This document shows, in pieces, positions 26,209-35,490 of a DNA stretch of 48,088 bases; positions within the stretch are counted from its first letter, which is position 1, and every line of letters begins with the position of its first letter. The notes beneath the pieces were generated by a model that saw nothing but the letters and a program-made list of their open reading frames with translations, had not been told where the DNA came from and ran no database searches. A program made the position numbers and the translations under genes. The stretch covers positions 1 through 48,088 of the forward strand of contig CALQBK020000014.1 in the NCBI GenBank assembly GCA_943328795.2, in the 5' to 3' direction. This stretch comes from Bifidobacterium breve (GTDB lineage Bacteria > Myxococcota_A > UBA796 > SXON01).

Positions 26209-28416
26209 TTGGCCGTCAACCGCGCTGGCATCGTCGACAAGAACGTGACCGCCCTCCTCGCCGCGTTGCCGGGGTCGGCTCAGCCGGGCGCGCTCGACGC
26301 ACCGCTGCGCGAGGGCACGTCGCTCTCGGGTCGGCGGGCGCTGGCGCTGTTCCAGACCCAGGTCGAGAGCCGGCACTTGGACCTCGCGGCGCGGTTGTTG
26401 AAGGCGCGGAACGAGTGCTTCTACACGATCGGCTCCTCGGGCCACGAGGGCAACGCCACCGTAGCGGCGGCGTCTCGGCCGGACGACATGTCGTTCTTGC
26501 ACTACCGCTCTGGCGCGTTCTTCATCGAGCGCGCGCGGCAAGTGCCCGGCTCGACGCCGTTGATGGACGTCCTGCTCGGCCTCTGCGCGTCGACCGACGA
26601 GCCCATCGCGGGCGGCCGACACAAAGTGTTCGGCAGCCTTCCGTTGAACATCCCGCCGCAGACCTCGACGATCGCGAGCCACCTCCCCAAGGCCGTCGGC
26701 TGGGCCGTCGCAGTCGAGCGCAAGCAGCGGCTCGGCCTCCACCACGCGACCCCGGACCCCATCGCGATCGCGACGTTCGGAGACGCCTCCGCCAACCACT
26801 CGACGGCCACCGGCGCGATCAACGCCGCGGAGTGGTTCGCCCACCGCGGCGAGGCCTGCCCCGTGCTGTTCGTATGCGAGGACAACGGCATCGGGATCTC
26901 GACATCCACGGCGCCCGGGTGGATCCAGGCGGCGTACGGCAACCGGGTGAACCTGGCCTACGTGCAGGGCGATGGCCTCGACCTCCCGGACGCGTGGGAC
27001 GCCGCGCACGCGGCGGTCCACTGGGTCCGCACCCACCGTCGACCGTTGTTCCTGCACCTCAAGACGGTCCGCCTCCTGGGTCACGCGGGCTCGGATGTCG
27101 AGTCGACCTACCGGAGCCCGGCGGAGATCGCCGCGGAGGAGGCGCGCGACCCGCTGCTGACCACCGCGCGCCTGCTCGTAGCGGCTGGCGTCGCGACCGG
27201 GGCGGAGCTCGCGGACATCTACGAGCGCACGCGCACGCGCGTGGCCGCGCTGGGCGAAGAGTGCATTCGTCGCCCCAAGTTCACCACCGCGGCGGACGTC
27301 ATCGCCCCGCTGGCCCCTCGCCATCCCGATCGCGTGCGCGAGGAGGTGACCGGCGCTGCGAGCCCCCCGGCCGCGGGCGACGACAAGCCGCGCCACCTGG
27401 GCGTGCAGATCAACCGGGCGCTCGCCGAGATCTTCGCTCGCTACCCCGACACGGTGCTGTTCGGAGAGGACGTCGGCAAGAAGGGCGGCGTGTACCACGT
27501 CACCGCCGACCTACAGGCGCGCTTCGGCCCAGACCGGGTGTTCGACACGCTGCTCGACGAGCAGACCATCTTGGGGCTCGCGCTCGGGGCTGCCCAAGCC
27601 GGGCTGCTGCCGCTCCCCGAGGTGCAGTACCTCGCGTACTTTCACAACGCGTGCGACCAGATCCGCGGGGAAGCCGGCTCGTTGCAATACTTCTCGAACG
27701 GCCAGTTCCGGAACCCGATGGTGCTCCGCATCGCCGGCTATGCGTACCAGAAGGGGTTCGGCGGGCACTTCCACAACGACAATTCCATCGCTGCGCTGCG
27801 GGACATCCCGGGCATCGTGATCGCCTCCCCGGCCCGCGGGGATGACGCAGCCGCGATGCTTCGCACGTGTGTTGCTTCGGCGCGGGTGGACGGCTCGGTG
27901 TGTCTGTACTTGGAGCCGATCGCGCTGTACATGACCCGCGACCTGCACGAGGACGGCGACGGGCTCTGGGCGGCCAGCTACCCGAGGCCGGAGGACCACG
28001 TGCCGATCGGGGTCGGGCGCGTGTACCCGCCGCCGGACGGGCCGGGCGACCTCACCATCCTGACCTGGGCGAACGGGCTGTACCTCAGCCTGCGCGCGGC
28101 CCGGACCCTAGAGCGCGAGCACGGGATCCGCTGCCGGGTGCTCGACCTGCGGTGGATCAACCCGCTGCCGGTGGACGACATCCTGCGGGAGGCGGCGATC
28201 ACCGGGAAGGTCCTCGTGGTGGACGAGTGTCGCCGCACGGGCGGGATGTCCGAGGCGCTGTTCACGGTGCTCGTGGACGCCGGGCTGCGGATCCCGATGG
28301 CCCGGGTGACCGGCGAAGACGTGTACGTGCCGCTCGCGTCCGCGGCCAACCTCGTGCTCGTGCAGGAGCCGCAGATCGTGGCGGCGGCGCGGGCGCTCTG
28401 CGGGGGTGCAGCATGA
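26209..28416 (+). CDS. 2-oxoacid (branched-chain-like) dehydrogenase E1, fused alpha and beta subunits
   Basis: TTG start; ThDP motif GDASANHSTATGAINAAEWF...CEDN in the alpha half; LFGEDVGKKGGVYHVTADLQARFGPDRVFDTLLDEQTILGLALGAA in the beta half. Confidence 0.92.
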   Translation: MAVNRAGIVDKNVTALLAALPGSAQPGALDAPLREGTSLSGRRALALFQTQVESRHLDLAARLLKARNECFYTIGSSGHEGNATVAAASRPDDMSFLHYRSGAFFIERARQVPGSTPLMDVLLGLCASTDEPIAGGRHKVFGSLPLNIPPQTSTIASHLPKAVGWAVAVERKQRLGLHHATPDPIAIATFGDASANHSTATGAINAAEWFAHRGEACPVLFVCEDNGIGISTSTAPGWIQAAYGNRVNLAYVQGDGLDLPDAWDAAHAAVHWVRTHRRPLFLHLKTVRLLGHAGSDVESTYRSPAEIAAEEARDPLLTTARLLVAAGVATGAELADIYERTRTRVAALGEECIRRPKFTTAADVIAPLAPRHPDRVREEVTGAASPPAAGDDKPRHLGVQINRALAEIFARYPDTVLFGEDVGKKGGVYHVTADLQARFGPDRVFDTLLDEQTILGLALGAAQAGLLPLPEVQYLAYFHNACDQIRGEAGSLQYFSNGQFRNPMVLRIAGYAYQKGFGGHFHNDNSIAALRDIPGIVIASPARGDDAAAMLRTCVASARVDGSVCLYLEPIALYMTRDLHEDGDGLWAASYPRPEDHVPIGVGRVYPPPDGPGDLTILTWANGLYLSLRAARTLEREHGIRCRVLDLRWINPLPVDDILREAAITGKVLVVDECRRTGGMSEALFTVLVDAGLRIPMARVTGEDVYVPLASAANLVLVQEPQIVAAARALCGGAA

Positions 28417-29435
28417 AGCGCGTGGTGATCGTGTGCCCTGGCCGCGGGTCGTATGGGCGAGAGCAGCTTGGGAGCCTGCGGGGCGCGGAGGGCTTGCCCG
28501 CGGTGCAGGCCGCGAACGCGCTGCGCGCCGCGCTCGGGCGGCCGACGCCGACCGAGATGGACGCCGCGGAGGTGTACAGCTCGCGCCTGCACGTGGCGGG
28601 TGAGAACGCGTCGATCCTGACGGCCACGTGCTCGCTGGCGGACGTGGACCGGGTGAAGGCCGCCGGGCGCGTCGAGATCGTCGGCGTCGTCGGAAACTCG
28701 ATGGGCTGGTACACCGCGCTCGCGGCTGCGGGCGCGCTGAGCTTGGCGGACGGGCTGCGGCTCATCGAGACGATGGGCCAGTACCAGGCGGGCAACGTGC
28801 TCGGGGGCCAAGTCGTGTACCCGCTGTGCGACGGGGACTGGGCCCCGGCGCCGAGCGTCGAGATCGACGACCTGTTGGCCGACGTCCCCGGGCTCTATGT
28901 GTCGATACATCTCGGTCGCCAGCTCGTGCTCGGTGGGACGGAGACCGCGCTGCGGACCGCGCTCGAGCGGCTCCCGCCACGCAAGATCGGCGACCGGGAC
29001 GCCCCGTTCCAGCTGCCGCTGCACTCCGCGTTCCACACGCCGGTCATGGCGGACACCAGCGCACGCGCGGCGGCGGACCTGGCGGACCTCGCGTTCACGG
29101 CGCCCCAGGTCCCGTTGGTGGACGGGCGGGGCCAGCCCTGGTTCCCACGGCACGCTGACCCTGCGGCGCTCGCGGCCTACACCCTCGGCGCCCAGGTGGT
29201 CGCGCCGTTCGACTTCACCCGCTGTGTCCGCACTGCGCTGCGCGAGCTCGCCCCGGACGCGCTCGTGCTCGTCGGCCCGGGTGGGAACCTCGGCGGGGCG
29301 CTCGCCCAGGCGCTGCTCGAGGAGCGGTGGTCGAATCTCCGGACGCGCGCGGACTTCCAGGCGCGCCAGTCGACGGACCCGATCGTGTGGGCCATGAGCC
29401 GCCCCGAGCAGCGCGTGCTCGCCGTCGGCGGATGA
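28413..29435 (+). CDS. FabD-like acyltransferase (malonyl-CoA:ACP transacylase superfamily), divergent active site
   Basis: VVIVCPGRGSYGREQLG, VGVVGNSMGWYTALAAAGALSLADGLRLIETMGQY, LHSAFHTPVM. ATGA overlap with the E1 gene. Confidence 0.85.
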   Translation: MKRVVIVCPGRGSYGREQLGSLRGAEGLPAVQAANALRAALGRPTPTEMDAAEVYSSRLHVAGENASILTATCSLADVDRVKAAGRVEIVGVVGNSMGWYTALAAAGALSLADGLRLIETMGQYQAGNVLGGQVVYPLCDGDWAPAPSVEIDDLLADVPGLYVSIHLGRQLVLGGTETALRTALERLPPRKIGDRDAPFQLPLHSAFHTPVMADTSARAAADLADLAFTAPQVPLVDGRGQPWFPRHADPAALAAYTLGAQVVAPFDFTRCVRTALRELAPDALVLVGPGGNLGGALAQALLEERWSNLRTRADFQARQSTDPIVWAMSRPEQRVLAVGG

Positions 29436-29941
29436 GCCACGACGCGCTGGAGCGCACGGCCGCGCACCTCAAGGAGGTGAAGCGAGCCGGCTGGGTCCGC
29501 GCCGGGCACGGGGCGCCGGAGTCCGTGGCGGCGCACTCCTGGGCCGTCTCGTTCCTGGCCTTGCTCCGCTGCCCGCCGGGGCTCGACCGCGAGCGGCTGC
29601 TCGTGATGGCCATCCTCCACGACCTCGCCGAGGCGCGCGTCGGCGACATCACCCCCCACGACGGCGTGCCGCCGGCGGAGAAGCACGCCCGCGAGGCGGC
29701 CGCGATGAACGAGCTGTTGGCCGACCGGCCTGACTTGCTCGCGGTGTGGGAGGAGGCCGAGGCACGACAGTCGCCCGAGGCGGTGCTCCTCAAGCAGCTC
29801 GACGTGCTCGACATGAAGCTGCAAGCCGAGCACTATTCCCGCACCGGACAGCTCCCGCCCGCGGCGGCCCAGGAGTTCATCGACTCCGCCAATCGATCCC
29901 TGCACCCCCCGGCGAGCTCGCTGCGCCCCCCAGCGAGCTAA
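29432..29941 (+). CDS. HD-domain hydrolase (YfbR/HDDC2-like nucleotidase family)
   Basis: ESVAAHSWAVSFLALL...LLVMAILHDLAEARVGDITPHDGVPPAEKHAREAAAM; ATGA overlap with the upstream gene. Confidence 0.88.
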   Translation: MSHDALERTAAHLKEVKRAGWVRAGHGAPESVAAHSWAVSFLALLRCPPGLDRERLLVMAILHDLAEARVGDITPHDGVPPAEKHAREAAAMNELLADRPDLLAVWEEAEARQSPEAVLLKQLDVLDMKLQAEHYSRTGQLPPAAAQEFIDSANRSLHPPASSLRPPAS

Positions 29942-29989
29942 CGATTCTCAGTCTCTCACTTTCGTTACATCCCCGACTCCGGAGCCCTG

Positions 29990-32824
29990 TTGCCTACGCT
30001 GTCTCGTCGTGATCTCTTCCGCGGGACCGCCGCCGTGGGCGCCAGCGCGCTGCTGAAGCCCGGGGTCGCGCGCGCTACTGCGCCCTCGGCCGCGAACCTG
30101 GTGACACAGGTCAACGGTGAGCGCGTGGACACCCCGATCGGCGATCACGAGACGGCCCTGGAGCTCGTCCGCGAACGCCTCGGCCTGACGGGCAGCAAGG
30201 AGGCCTGCGGCCACGGCGCTTGCGGCGCGTGCACGATGCTGGTCGACGGTGTTCCCCAGGTGAGCTGCATCCAGCCCGCGTCCCACCTGCACGGAAAGCA
30301 GGTGGTCACGATCGAGGGGCTCCACCACGCTACCGACCCCCGTCCTGCCGGCGGCCCGGGCCACCCGCCGCACGGGATCGCCCCGCCCCCCTCTCCGTCG
30401 CTCGAAGCCTTGCACCCGCTGCAGCGGGCCTTCCTCGCCGAGGACGCGCTGCAGTGCGGGTATTGCACGCCCGGGTTCGTCGTCGAGGCGTCCGCCTTCC
30501 ATGACGCGTGGCGCGGGGCGCACCCAGTCGGCGAGGGCCCGACGCGCGCCGAGGTCGCTGCCGCGCTCTCCGGCCACCTGTGTCGCTGCGGGGCGTACGA
30601 GGGGATCTTCCGCGCGGTACAAGGCTCTTGCAAAGGTGACTTCGATGCCGTGATACCGGGTGAGCCGCCGCGTATCGATGGGCTCGAGAAGGTCACCGGC
30701 CACGCCCGATACACCGTCGATGTATCACTCCCCGGGATGAAGGAGGCGGTGTTCGTACGCAGCCCCTGCGGCGGCGCGAAGGTCGCGCAGATCGACGACT
30801 CCGCGGCGCGAAAGGTCCCGGGTGTCCACGGCATCTTGCACCTCGCCGACTCGGGCGCGACGCTCCGGCACGCCGGCCAGCCGATCGCGATCGTGGTCGC
30901 AGACGACCGCACGACGGCCCGCACCGCTGCTCGGCTCGTGCGGGTGTCCGTGAACCGCGGACCAGTGGCCTGTGACATCGCGAGCGCCCTGGCGCCCGGC
31001 GCACCGCTGGTCTACCCCAACCGCGGGAAGACCGAGATCTCCTCGGAGATGACGGTGATCCCGACGGCGTGGAACTTGAACGAGCGGGGTCCGCTGCGGA
31101 CGGACATCGGGCTCGCGCCCGGTCGAGCCCAGCGCGCGGTGGAAGCCCCCAGCGTAGACGGCGTGTGGACGACCCAGGCCCAGTGCCACACCGCCTTGGA
31201 GCCGCACGCGTGCGTCGCGCAGTGGGAGGGCGAGAGCGTCACGGTGTGGGCGTCCACGCAGATGGTCGTCGGGCTGGCCGAGGAGCTCGCGGACCGGCTG
31301 AGGCTCCCGGCGTCGCAGGTGCGCGTGTTGGCGCCCTACGTCGGCGGCGCGTTCGGGGCGAAGGCCGCGTGGGACGCCCACGTCGGCTTCGTCGTCGACG
31401 CCGCCCGGCAGCTGGACGTGCCGCTGCGGTACGTGCCTGACCGGCACGAGGAGCTGCTCCTCGGCGGGTACCGCCCGCCGCAGGAGCTCAAGGTCGCCGT
31501 GGCCGTCAACGCTGCCGGCGAGCTCGACGGGGTGCGGATGGAGGTGCGCGGGGACTCCGGGGTGGCGGTGGGCGCCAACGTCGGCGGGATCATGCGGCTT
31601 CGTTACCCCGGCGCGCCGAAGTTCCTGTCCGACTACGACGTGCTCACCCACGCCCCCGCTGCGCGCCCGTTCCGCGGGCCCGGCGGACCCCCGGGCTACT
31701 TCGCGCTCGAGGGCGCGATCGACCAGATCGCGGCGGACCGTGGGGTCTCCCCGATCTCCATCCGGCGGCCGTGGGACCGGGAGCCGGCGTTTCGCCGACT
31801 CTACGACTGGGCGGAGGGGTTGCCCGAGGCCGGCAGGTACGCGGAGGTCGGGCGGGACACCGGTAGGTTTCGCGACGGCGTCGGCGTCGCGACCGCCGCC
31901 TGGTACCACTTCGTGGCCCCGGGCATCGAGGTGCTGCTCAAGGCCGACTCTAGCGGCTTCCACGTGTCGACGGCGAGCCAGGACATGGGGAACGGGACGC
32001 GGACGACGCTCGCGCAGGCCGTCGAGGACGCCCTCGGGGTGCCGCGCGCGCGGGTCTCCGTTCGGGTCGGGGACTCGCGGGACGTGCCCGGGCCGATGTC
32101 GGCGGGGAGCCGGACCACCGTGTCGGTCCGCCCCGCCGTGTTCGACGCCGCGCGCGAGCTCACCGCCGCGATGCTGGACTTCGCCGTGTCGACCTGGGGG
32201 TTGACCGAGGCCGTCGTCGCGCCCGGCGGCGTTCAACACGCGACGGGCTTCGCGACCTGGGCGTCGATCGTGGACGCCGGGGGCTCGTTCTCGGCGGTCG
32301 GCCGCCGGAGGGTCGACCCCGCCGGCTGGGCGATCCCGCTCGCGATCGGGGGGTCGGCGATCGGCAAGCACAGCTCGGCCGCGCTCCAAGTCTCGCTGGT
32401 GCGCGTGGACACGTGGCTCGGGCGCGTGCAGGTGCTCAAGGTGTGGGCCGGGTTCGCCGTCGGCCGGGTGCACTCCCCGGTGATCGCCCGCAGCCAGGCG
32501 ATCGGCGGCGTCATCCAGTCGCTGGGCTACGCGCTGCACGAGGAGCGCCGACTGGACGCCAAAACGGGCGCGCTGCTCACCCACACGTTGGAGGACTACC
32601 ACCTCCCCGGCATGGCCGAGTCGCCGGAGATCGACGTCCACTTCGACGACGTGCCGATCCCCGGGGTAGCGGCAGAGGGCATCGGCCTCTCGGAGGTCAC
32701 CACGTGCGGGGGTGGCGCGAGCATCGCGAACGCGATCTTCCGAGCGACAGGTTGGCGTCCGATGGCGCTGCCGGCCCGGCCCGACCGCGTGCTCGCCGGG
32801 CTCAAGACGCGGGTGACGGTATGA
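29990..32824 (+). CDS. Molybdenum hydroxylase (xanthine dehydrogenase family), N-terminal [2Fe-2S] subunit fused to Mo-cofactor subunit, Tat signal
   Basis: Tat motif LSRRDLFRGTAAVGASALL; CGHGACGACTMLVDG, LQCGYCTPGFVV, GHLCRCGAYEGI; Mo-subunit motifs PYVGGAFGAK and RPFRGPGGPPGYFALE. Confidence 0.93.
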   Translation: MPTLSRRDLFRGTAAVGASALLKPGVARATAPSAANLVTQVNGERVDTPIGDHETALELVRERLGLTGSKEACGHGACGACTMLVDGVPQVSCIQPASHLHGKQVVTIEGLHHATDPRPAGGPGHPPHGIAPPPSPSLEALHPLQRAFLAEDALQCGYCTPGFVVEASAFHDAWRGAHPVGEGPTRAEVAAALSGHLCRCGAYEGIFRAVQGSCKGDFDAVIPGEPPRIDGLEKVTGHARYTVDVSLPGMKEAVFVRSPCGGAKVAQIDDSAARKVPGVHGILHLADSGATLRHAGQPIAIVVADDRTTARTAARLVRVSVNRGPVACDIASALAPGAPLVYPNRGKTEISSEMTVIPTAWNLNERGPLRTDIGLAPGRAQRAVEAPSVDGVWTTQAQCHTALEPHACVAQWEGESVTVWASTQMVVGLAEELADRLRLPASQVRVLAPYVGGAFGAKAAWDAHVGFVVDAARQLDVPLRYVPDRHEELLLGGYRPPQELKVAVAVNAAGELDGVRMEVRGDSGVAVGANVGGIMRLRYPGAPKFLSDYDVLTHAPAARPFRGPGGPPGYFALEGAIDQIAADRGVSPISIRRPWDREPAFRRLYDWAEGLPEAGRYAEVGRDTGRFRDGVGVATAAWYHFVAPGIEVLLKADSSGFHVSTASQDMGNGTRTTLAQAVEDALGVPRARVSVRVGDSRDVPGPMSAGSRTTVSVRPAVFDAARELTAAMLDFAVSTWGLTEAVVAPGGVQHATGFATWASIVDAGGSFSAVGRRRVDPAGWAIPLAIGGSAIGKHSSAALQVSLVRVDTWLGRVQVLKVWAGFAVGRVHSPVIARSQAIGGVIQSLGYALHEERRLDAKTGALLTHTLEDYHLPGMAESPEIDVHFDDVPIPGVAAEGIGLSEVTTCGGGASIANAIFRATGWRPMALPARPDRVLAGLKTRVTV

Positions 32825-33780
32825 TCCACTTTCCCCTGTCCCCCTCCGACGCCGTCACGCTCCACGCCCAGGGGCGGGCCACCCTGCGCGCCGGGGGCAC
32901 CGACGTTGTCGACCGCGCGCGGAACGGCCTGCTCGTCGGCGACGTGATCGACCTGCGCGACGTGCAACCGGACGCCATGTTCGGCGGCGTGAGCTCGACC
33001 GCGGGGCTCGGCGTCCCACCGAGCCTCTCGATCGGCGCCCTCACCCGCATCGCGGCGCTCGACGTTCCCGCGCTCGACGCCTGGCCAGGCCTGCGCGAGG
33101 CGGCGCGTACGCTCGCAACCCCGCAGGTGCGCGCGATGGCTACCGTCGGCGGTGGCCTGCTGCAGGCCAACCGCTGCTGGTACTTCCGGCACCCCGACCT
33201 GCGGGCGGACTGCCACAAGGCGGGCGGAGCGACGTGCGCCGCGCGCTCTGGGGACGCGCTGCGGCACGCGCTGTTCGACGTCGGCCCGTGCATCTCGGTC
33301 CACCCCAGCACGCTGGGGTGCGCCCTCTTGGCGTACGACGCGACGTTCACCGTGCTCGAGGCCGCTGGCCTTCGCGACGCCGGCACCGTCGAAGCCCTGT
33401 TCGGCTCCGGCGCGGACCCGACGCGGGACAACCAGCTCCCCGACGGCGCCGTGCTCTACGCGGTGCACGTCGACACGGGCGCTGGCGACCGGAGCGCGTA
33501 CGGCCGAGCCACCGGGCGCACGTGGGCGGAGTGGCCGCTCGTGGAGGCGACCGTGCGTGTCGGGCCCGCTGGCGTGGTGATCGCGGCGGGCGGCGTGGCC
33601 CCCGTCCCCGTCCGGCTGAGGGTCGCCGAGCAGGCGCTGGGCTCTGGTGCGTCGGCCGGCGAGGCGATTCACCGCGAGTGCGCGTCGCGCCAGCTGCTCG
33701 CGCAGTCTGCCTACAAGGTCGACCTGCTCGCCGGGCTGGTGCAAGCGCTGCTCGACCGCGCCGATCGGAGGTCCCTGTGA
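32821..33780 (+). CDS. FAD-binding (subunit M) component of the molybdenum hydroxylase
   Basis: ATGA overlap; RAGGTDVVDRARNGL, ATPQVRAMATVGGGLLQANRCWYFRHPD...CHKAGGATCAARSGD...GPCISVHPS. Confidence 0.92.
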   Translation: MIHFPLSPSDAVTLHAQGRATLRAGGTDVVDRARNGLLVGDVIDLRDVQPDAMFGGVSSTAGLGVPPSLSIGALTRIAALDVPALDAWPGLREAARTLATPQVRAMATVGGGLLQANRCWYFRHPDLRADCHKAGGATCAARSGDALRHALFDVGPCISVHPSTLGCALLAYDATFTVLEAAGLRDAGTVEALFGSGADPTRDNQLPDGAVLYAVHVDTGAGDRSAYGRATGRTWAEWPLVEATVRVGPAGVVIAAGGVAPVPVRLRVAEQALGSGASAGEAIHRECASRQLLAQSAYKVDLLAGLVQALLDRADRRSL

Positions 33781-34004
33781 AGCTCTGTCAATCGCTCCGT
33801 TGGAAGGGCTGGTACGGCCAGCGGGTGTGGTCCGAGGCCGACTGGCTCGCGGCGGCCGCGTCAAACGAGGTGCCATGGAGCTGCGTACAGACCGGCGAGG
33901 CCTGGGGCGCGGACGACGAGCTCGCGTGCCCAGAGGAGTGCCAGCCGGGGCGGGCCTGCTTCGTGCCGTCCGTGCGCCTGGTCCGGCCGCTACCGAACAG
34001 CTGA
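33777..34004 (+). CDS. Small Cys/Trp-rich hypothetical protein (75 aa)
   Basis: GTG start overlapping the preceding TGA (GTGA). MKLCQSLRWKGWYGQRVWSEADWLAAAASNEVPWSCVQTGEAWGADDELACPEECQPGRACF. Confidence 0.6.
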   Translation: MKLCQSLRWKGWYGQRVWSEADWLAAAASNEVPWSCVQTGEAWGADDELACPEECQPGRACFVPSVRLVRPLPNS

Positions 34005-34057
34005 ACCCGGGCGTCGGCATCGGCAGCGAGGGAGGAGCCGAATCAAGATCGGCGGGA

Positions 34058-34324
34058 TCACTCGCTCGTTGGGTTGAACTCTCGGGCGCAGTCGACGGTG
34101 CCGATGAGGTCGCACCCCGCGGCATCGATGCACTCGGACTCGCCTTCGATGTCGGCCCCGAGCTCCTCGTCGTACAGGCACCCTTCGATGCAGCTGTCGA
34201 GCGACGGGTACGCGGCGAACTCACAGTCCATCACCAGCGTGCGACACAGCGTCTCGCACGGGGTGTCCTTCGAGCACCCCGCGAGCGAGGCCAAGCCCAG
34301 GAGGAGGAGGGTGCGGAGCATCAT
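34058..34324 (-). CDS. Small Cys-rich lipoprotein (88 aa)
   Basis: MMLRTLLLLGLASLAGCSKDTPCETLCRTLVMDCEFAAYPSLDSCIEGCL...; lipobox LAGC; ATGA overlap with the upstream gene. Confidence 0.8.
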   Translation of the reverse strand: MMLRTLLLLGLASLAGCSKDTPCETLCRTLVMDCEFAAYPSLDSCIEGCLYDEELGADIEGESECIDAAGCDLIGTVDCAREFNPTSE

Positions 34325-35490
34325 TGAACGATCCCTGTCCCCAGGACCCCGACGCGCGCGACCGCCTCGAGCGTGGCCCCTGAAGCAAATTGTGGTGTTT
34401 CTACCTGGTAGCGAAGGAAGTAGATCGCCAATAGGCTGCCGGACGGCCAGCTGCCGATGACCGAAGACGGCACGGTCATCGCCCCGTTGTCGTCTCCGGC
34501 GCACAAGCCTTCGCCGATCGGCGAGCCGGTGCGGCCGTCGTACGCGTCGATCAGGATGATGAACTGGCCTGTCCCGCCGCTGGGCGCCCAGCTGAACGCC
34601 TGGCCGGCGCGGGAGATCCGCGCAGCGAACGCGCTCTGGCTCGTGGTGTACAGCGTGTCGGCCGGCTGGATGTCGCTGAACCCCTGCGGGGTGAGCATTG
34701 CGCCGGTGATGATCTCGGCGGCGACGTCGGGCCCACCGGAGATGTCCAGCGAGTAGGAGGCGGTGCGCGCGTAGTCGTCGTTGTCCAAGCCGGACGCCTC
34801 GTACCCGGGCCCGCCCGAGCCGGAGGTCTTCACCATGCCGATGCTGTGGGAGCCGGACTCGAGGTAGACGTAGCTGCCGGCGTCCAAGTAGGTGCTCGCC
34901 GGGGTGCTGGTGGCGGCGGACGTGGTGCACGAGCCGCTGCTGGGGATCCACGACACCCACGAGCCGGAGACGGGTTCGTGGAACGCGGCGTCCGCCGTGA
35001 CCTCGAGCTCGGACGTGAGGCCAAAGCAAGACGGGCACGCGATCTGGAGCAACGAGAACTCGACCAACCCCGCGACGCCCTCCGACCCGCCGCCGTTGTC
35101 CCCGCCGTTGTCCCCGCCGTTCCCGCTGCCCGTGTCCGGCGGGGTGTCCCCGAACGCGTAGCCGTTCTCGCGCGTCGCGCTGCCCAAGTCGGTGGTGACG
35201 GTGAGATCGACGGTGGCCTCCACCCCCGAGTAGGGCGCCTCCACCGAGATGGTGTCCGCGTCGATCGCGACCGCCGAGACGGGATCCCCGCGGCCGAACG
35301 CGACGGTGATGGTGCCCTCGAACCCCGTGCCATCGATGGTGACCGCGTTCCCGCCTTCGACCGGGCCAAACGACGGGCTCACGCCATCGATGGTGACAGG
35401 CCCCGCGGCGCTGTCGTCCAAGCGCTGGACAGGGTCCAGCCCAACGGAGCCGCAGCCGACCAAGGCGAAGATCGAGGCCCGAACGATCAC
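34321..35490 (-). CDS. IPT/TIG-domain predicted lipoprotein
   Basis: GTG start; ALVGCGS lipobox; VTIDGVSPSFGPVEGGNAVTIDGTGFEGTITVAFG is a canonical IPT/TIG start; G/N/D-rich linker. Confidence 0.85.
   Translation of the reverse strand: MIVRASIFALVGCGSVGLDPVQRLDDSAAGPVTIDGVSPSFGPVEGGNAVTIDGTGFEGTITVAFGRGDPVSAVAIDADTISVEAPYSGVEATVDLTVTTDLGSATRENGYAFGDTPPDTGSGNGGDNGGDNGGGSEGVAGLVEFSLLQIACPSCFGLTSELEVTADAAFHEPVSGSWVSWIPSSGSCTTSAATSTPASTYLDAGSYVYLESGSHSIGMVKTSGSGGPGYEASGLDNDDYARTASYSLDISGGPDVAAEIITGAMLTPQGFSDIQPADTLYTTSQSAFAARISRAGQAFSWAPSGGTGQFIILIDAYDGRTGSPIGEGLCAGDDNGAMTVPSSVIGSWPSGSLLAIYFLRYQVETPQFASGATLEAVARVGVLGTGIVQ

Noticed and set aside
26170-27498. 442-aa minus-strand ORF opposite the E1 gene
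   Set aside because: Shadow ORF of a clear ThDP-dependent dehydrogenase; no recognisable domain.
30725-32641. 638-aa minus-strand ORF opposite the molybdenum hydroxylase
   Set aside because: Shadow ORF; the plus strand carries the FeS and Mo-binding motifs.
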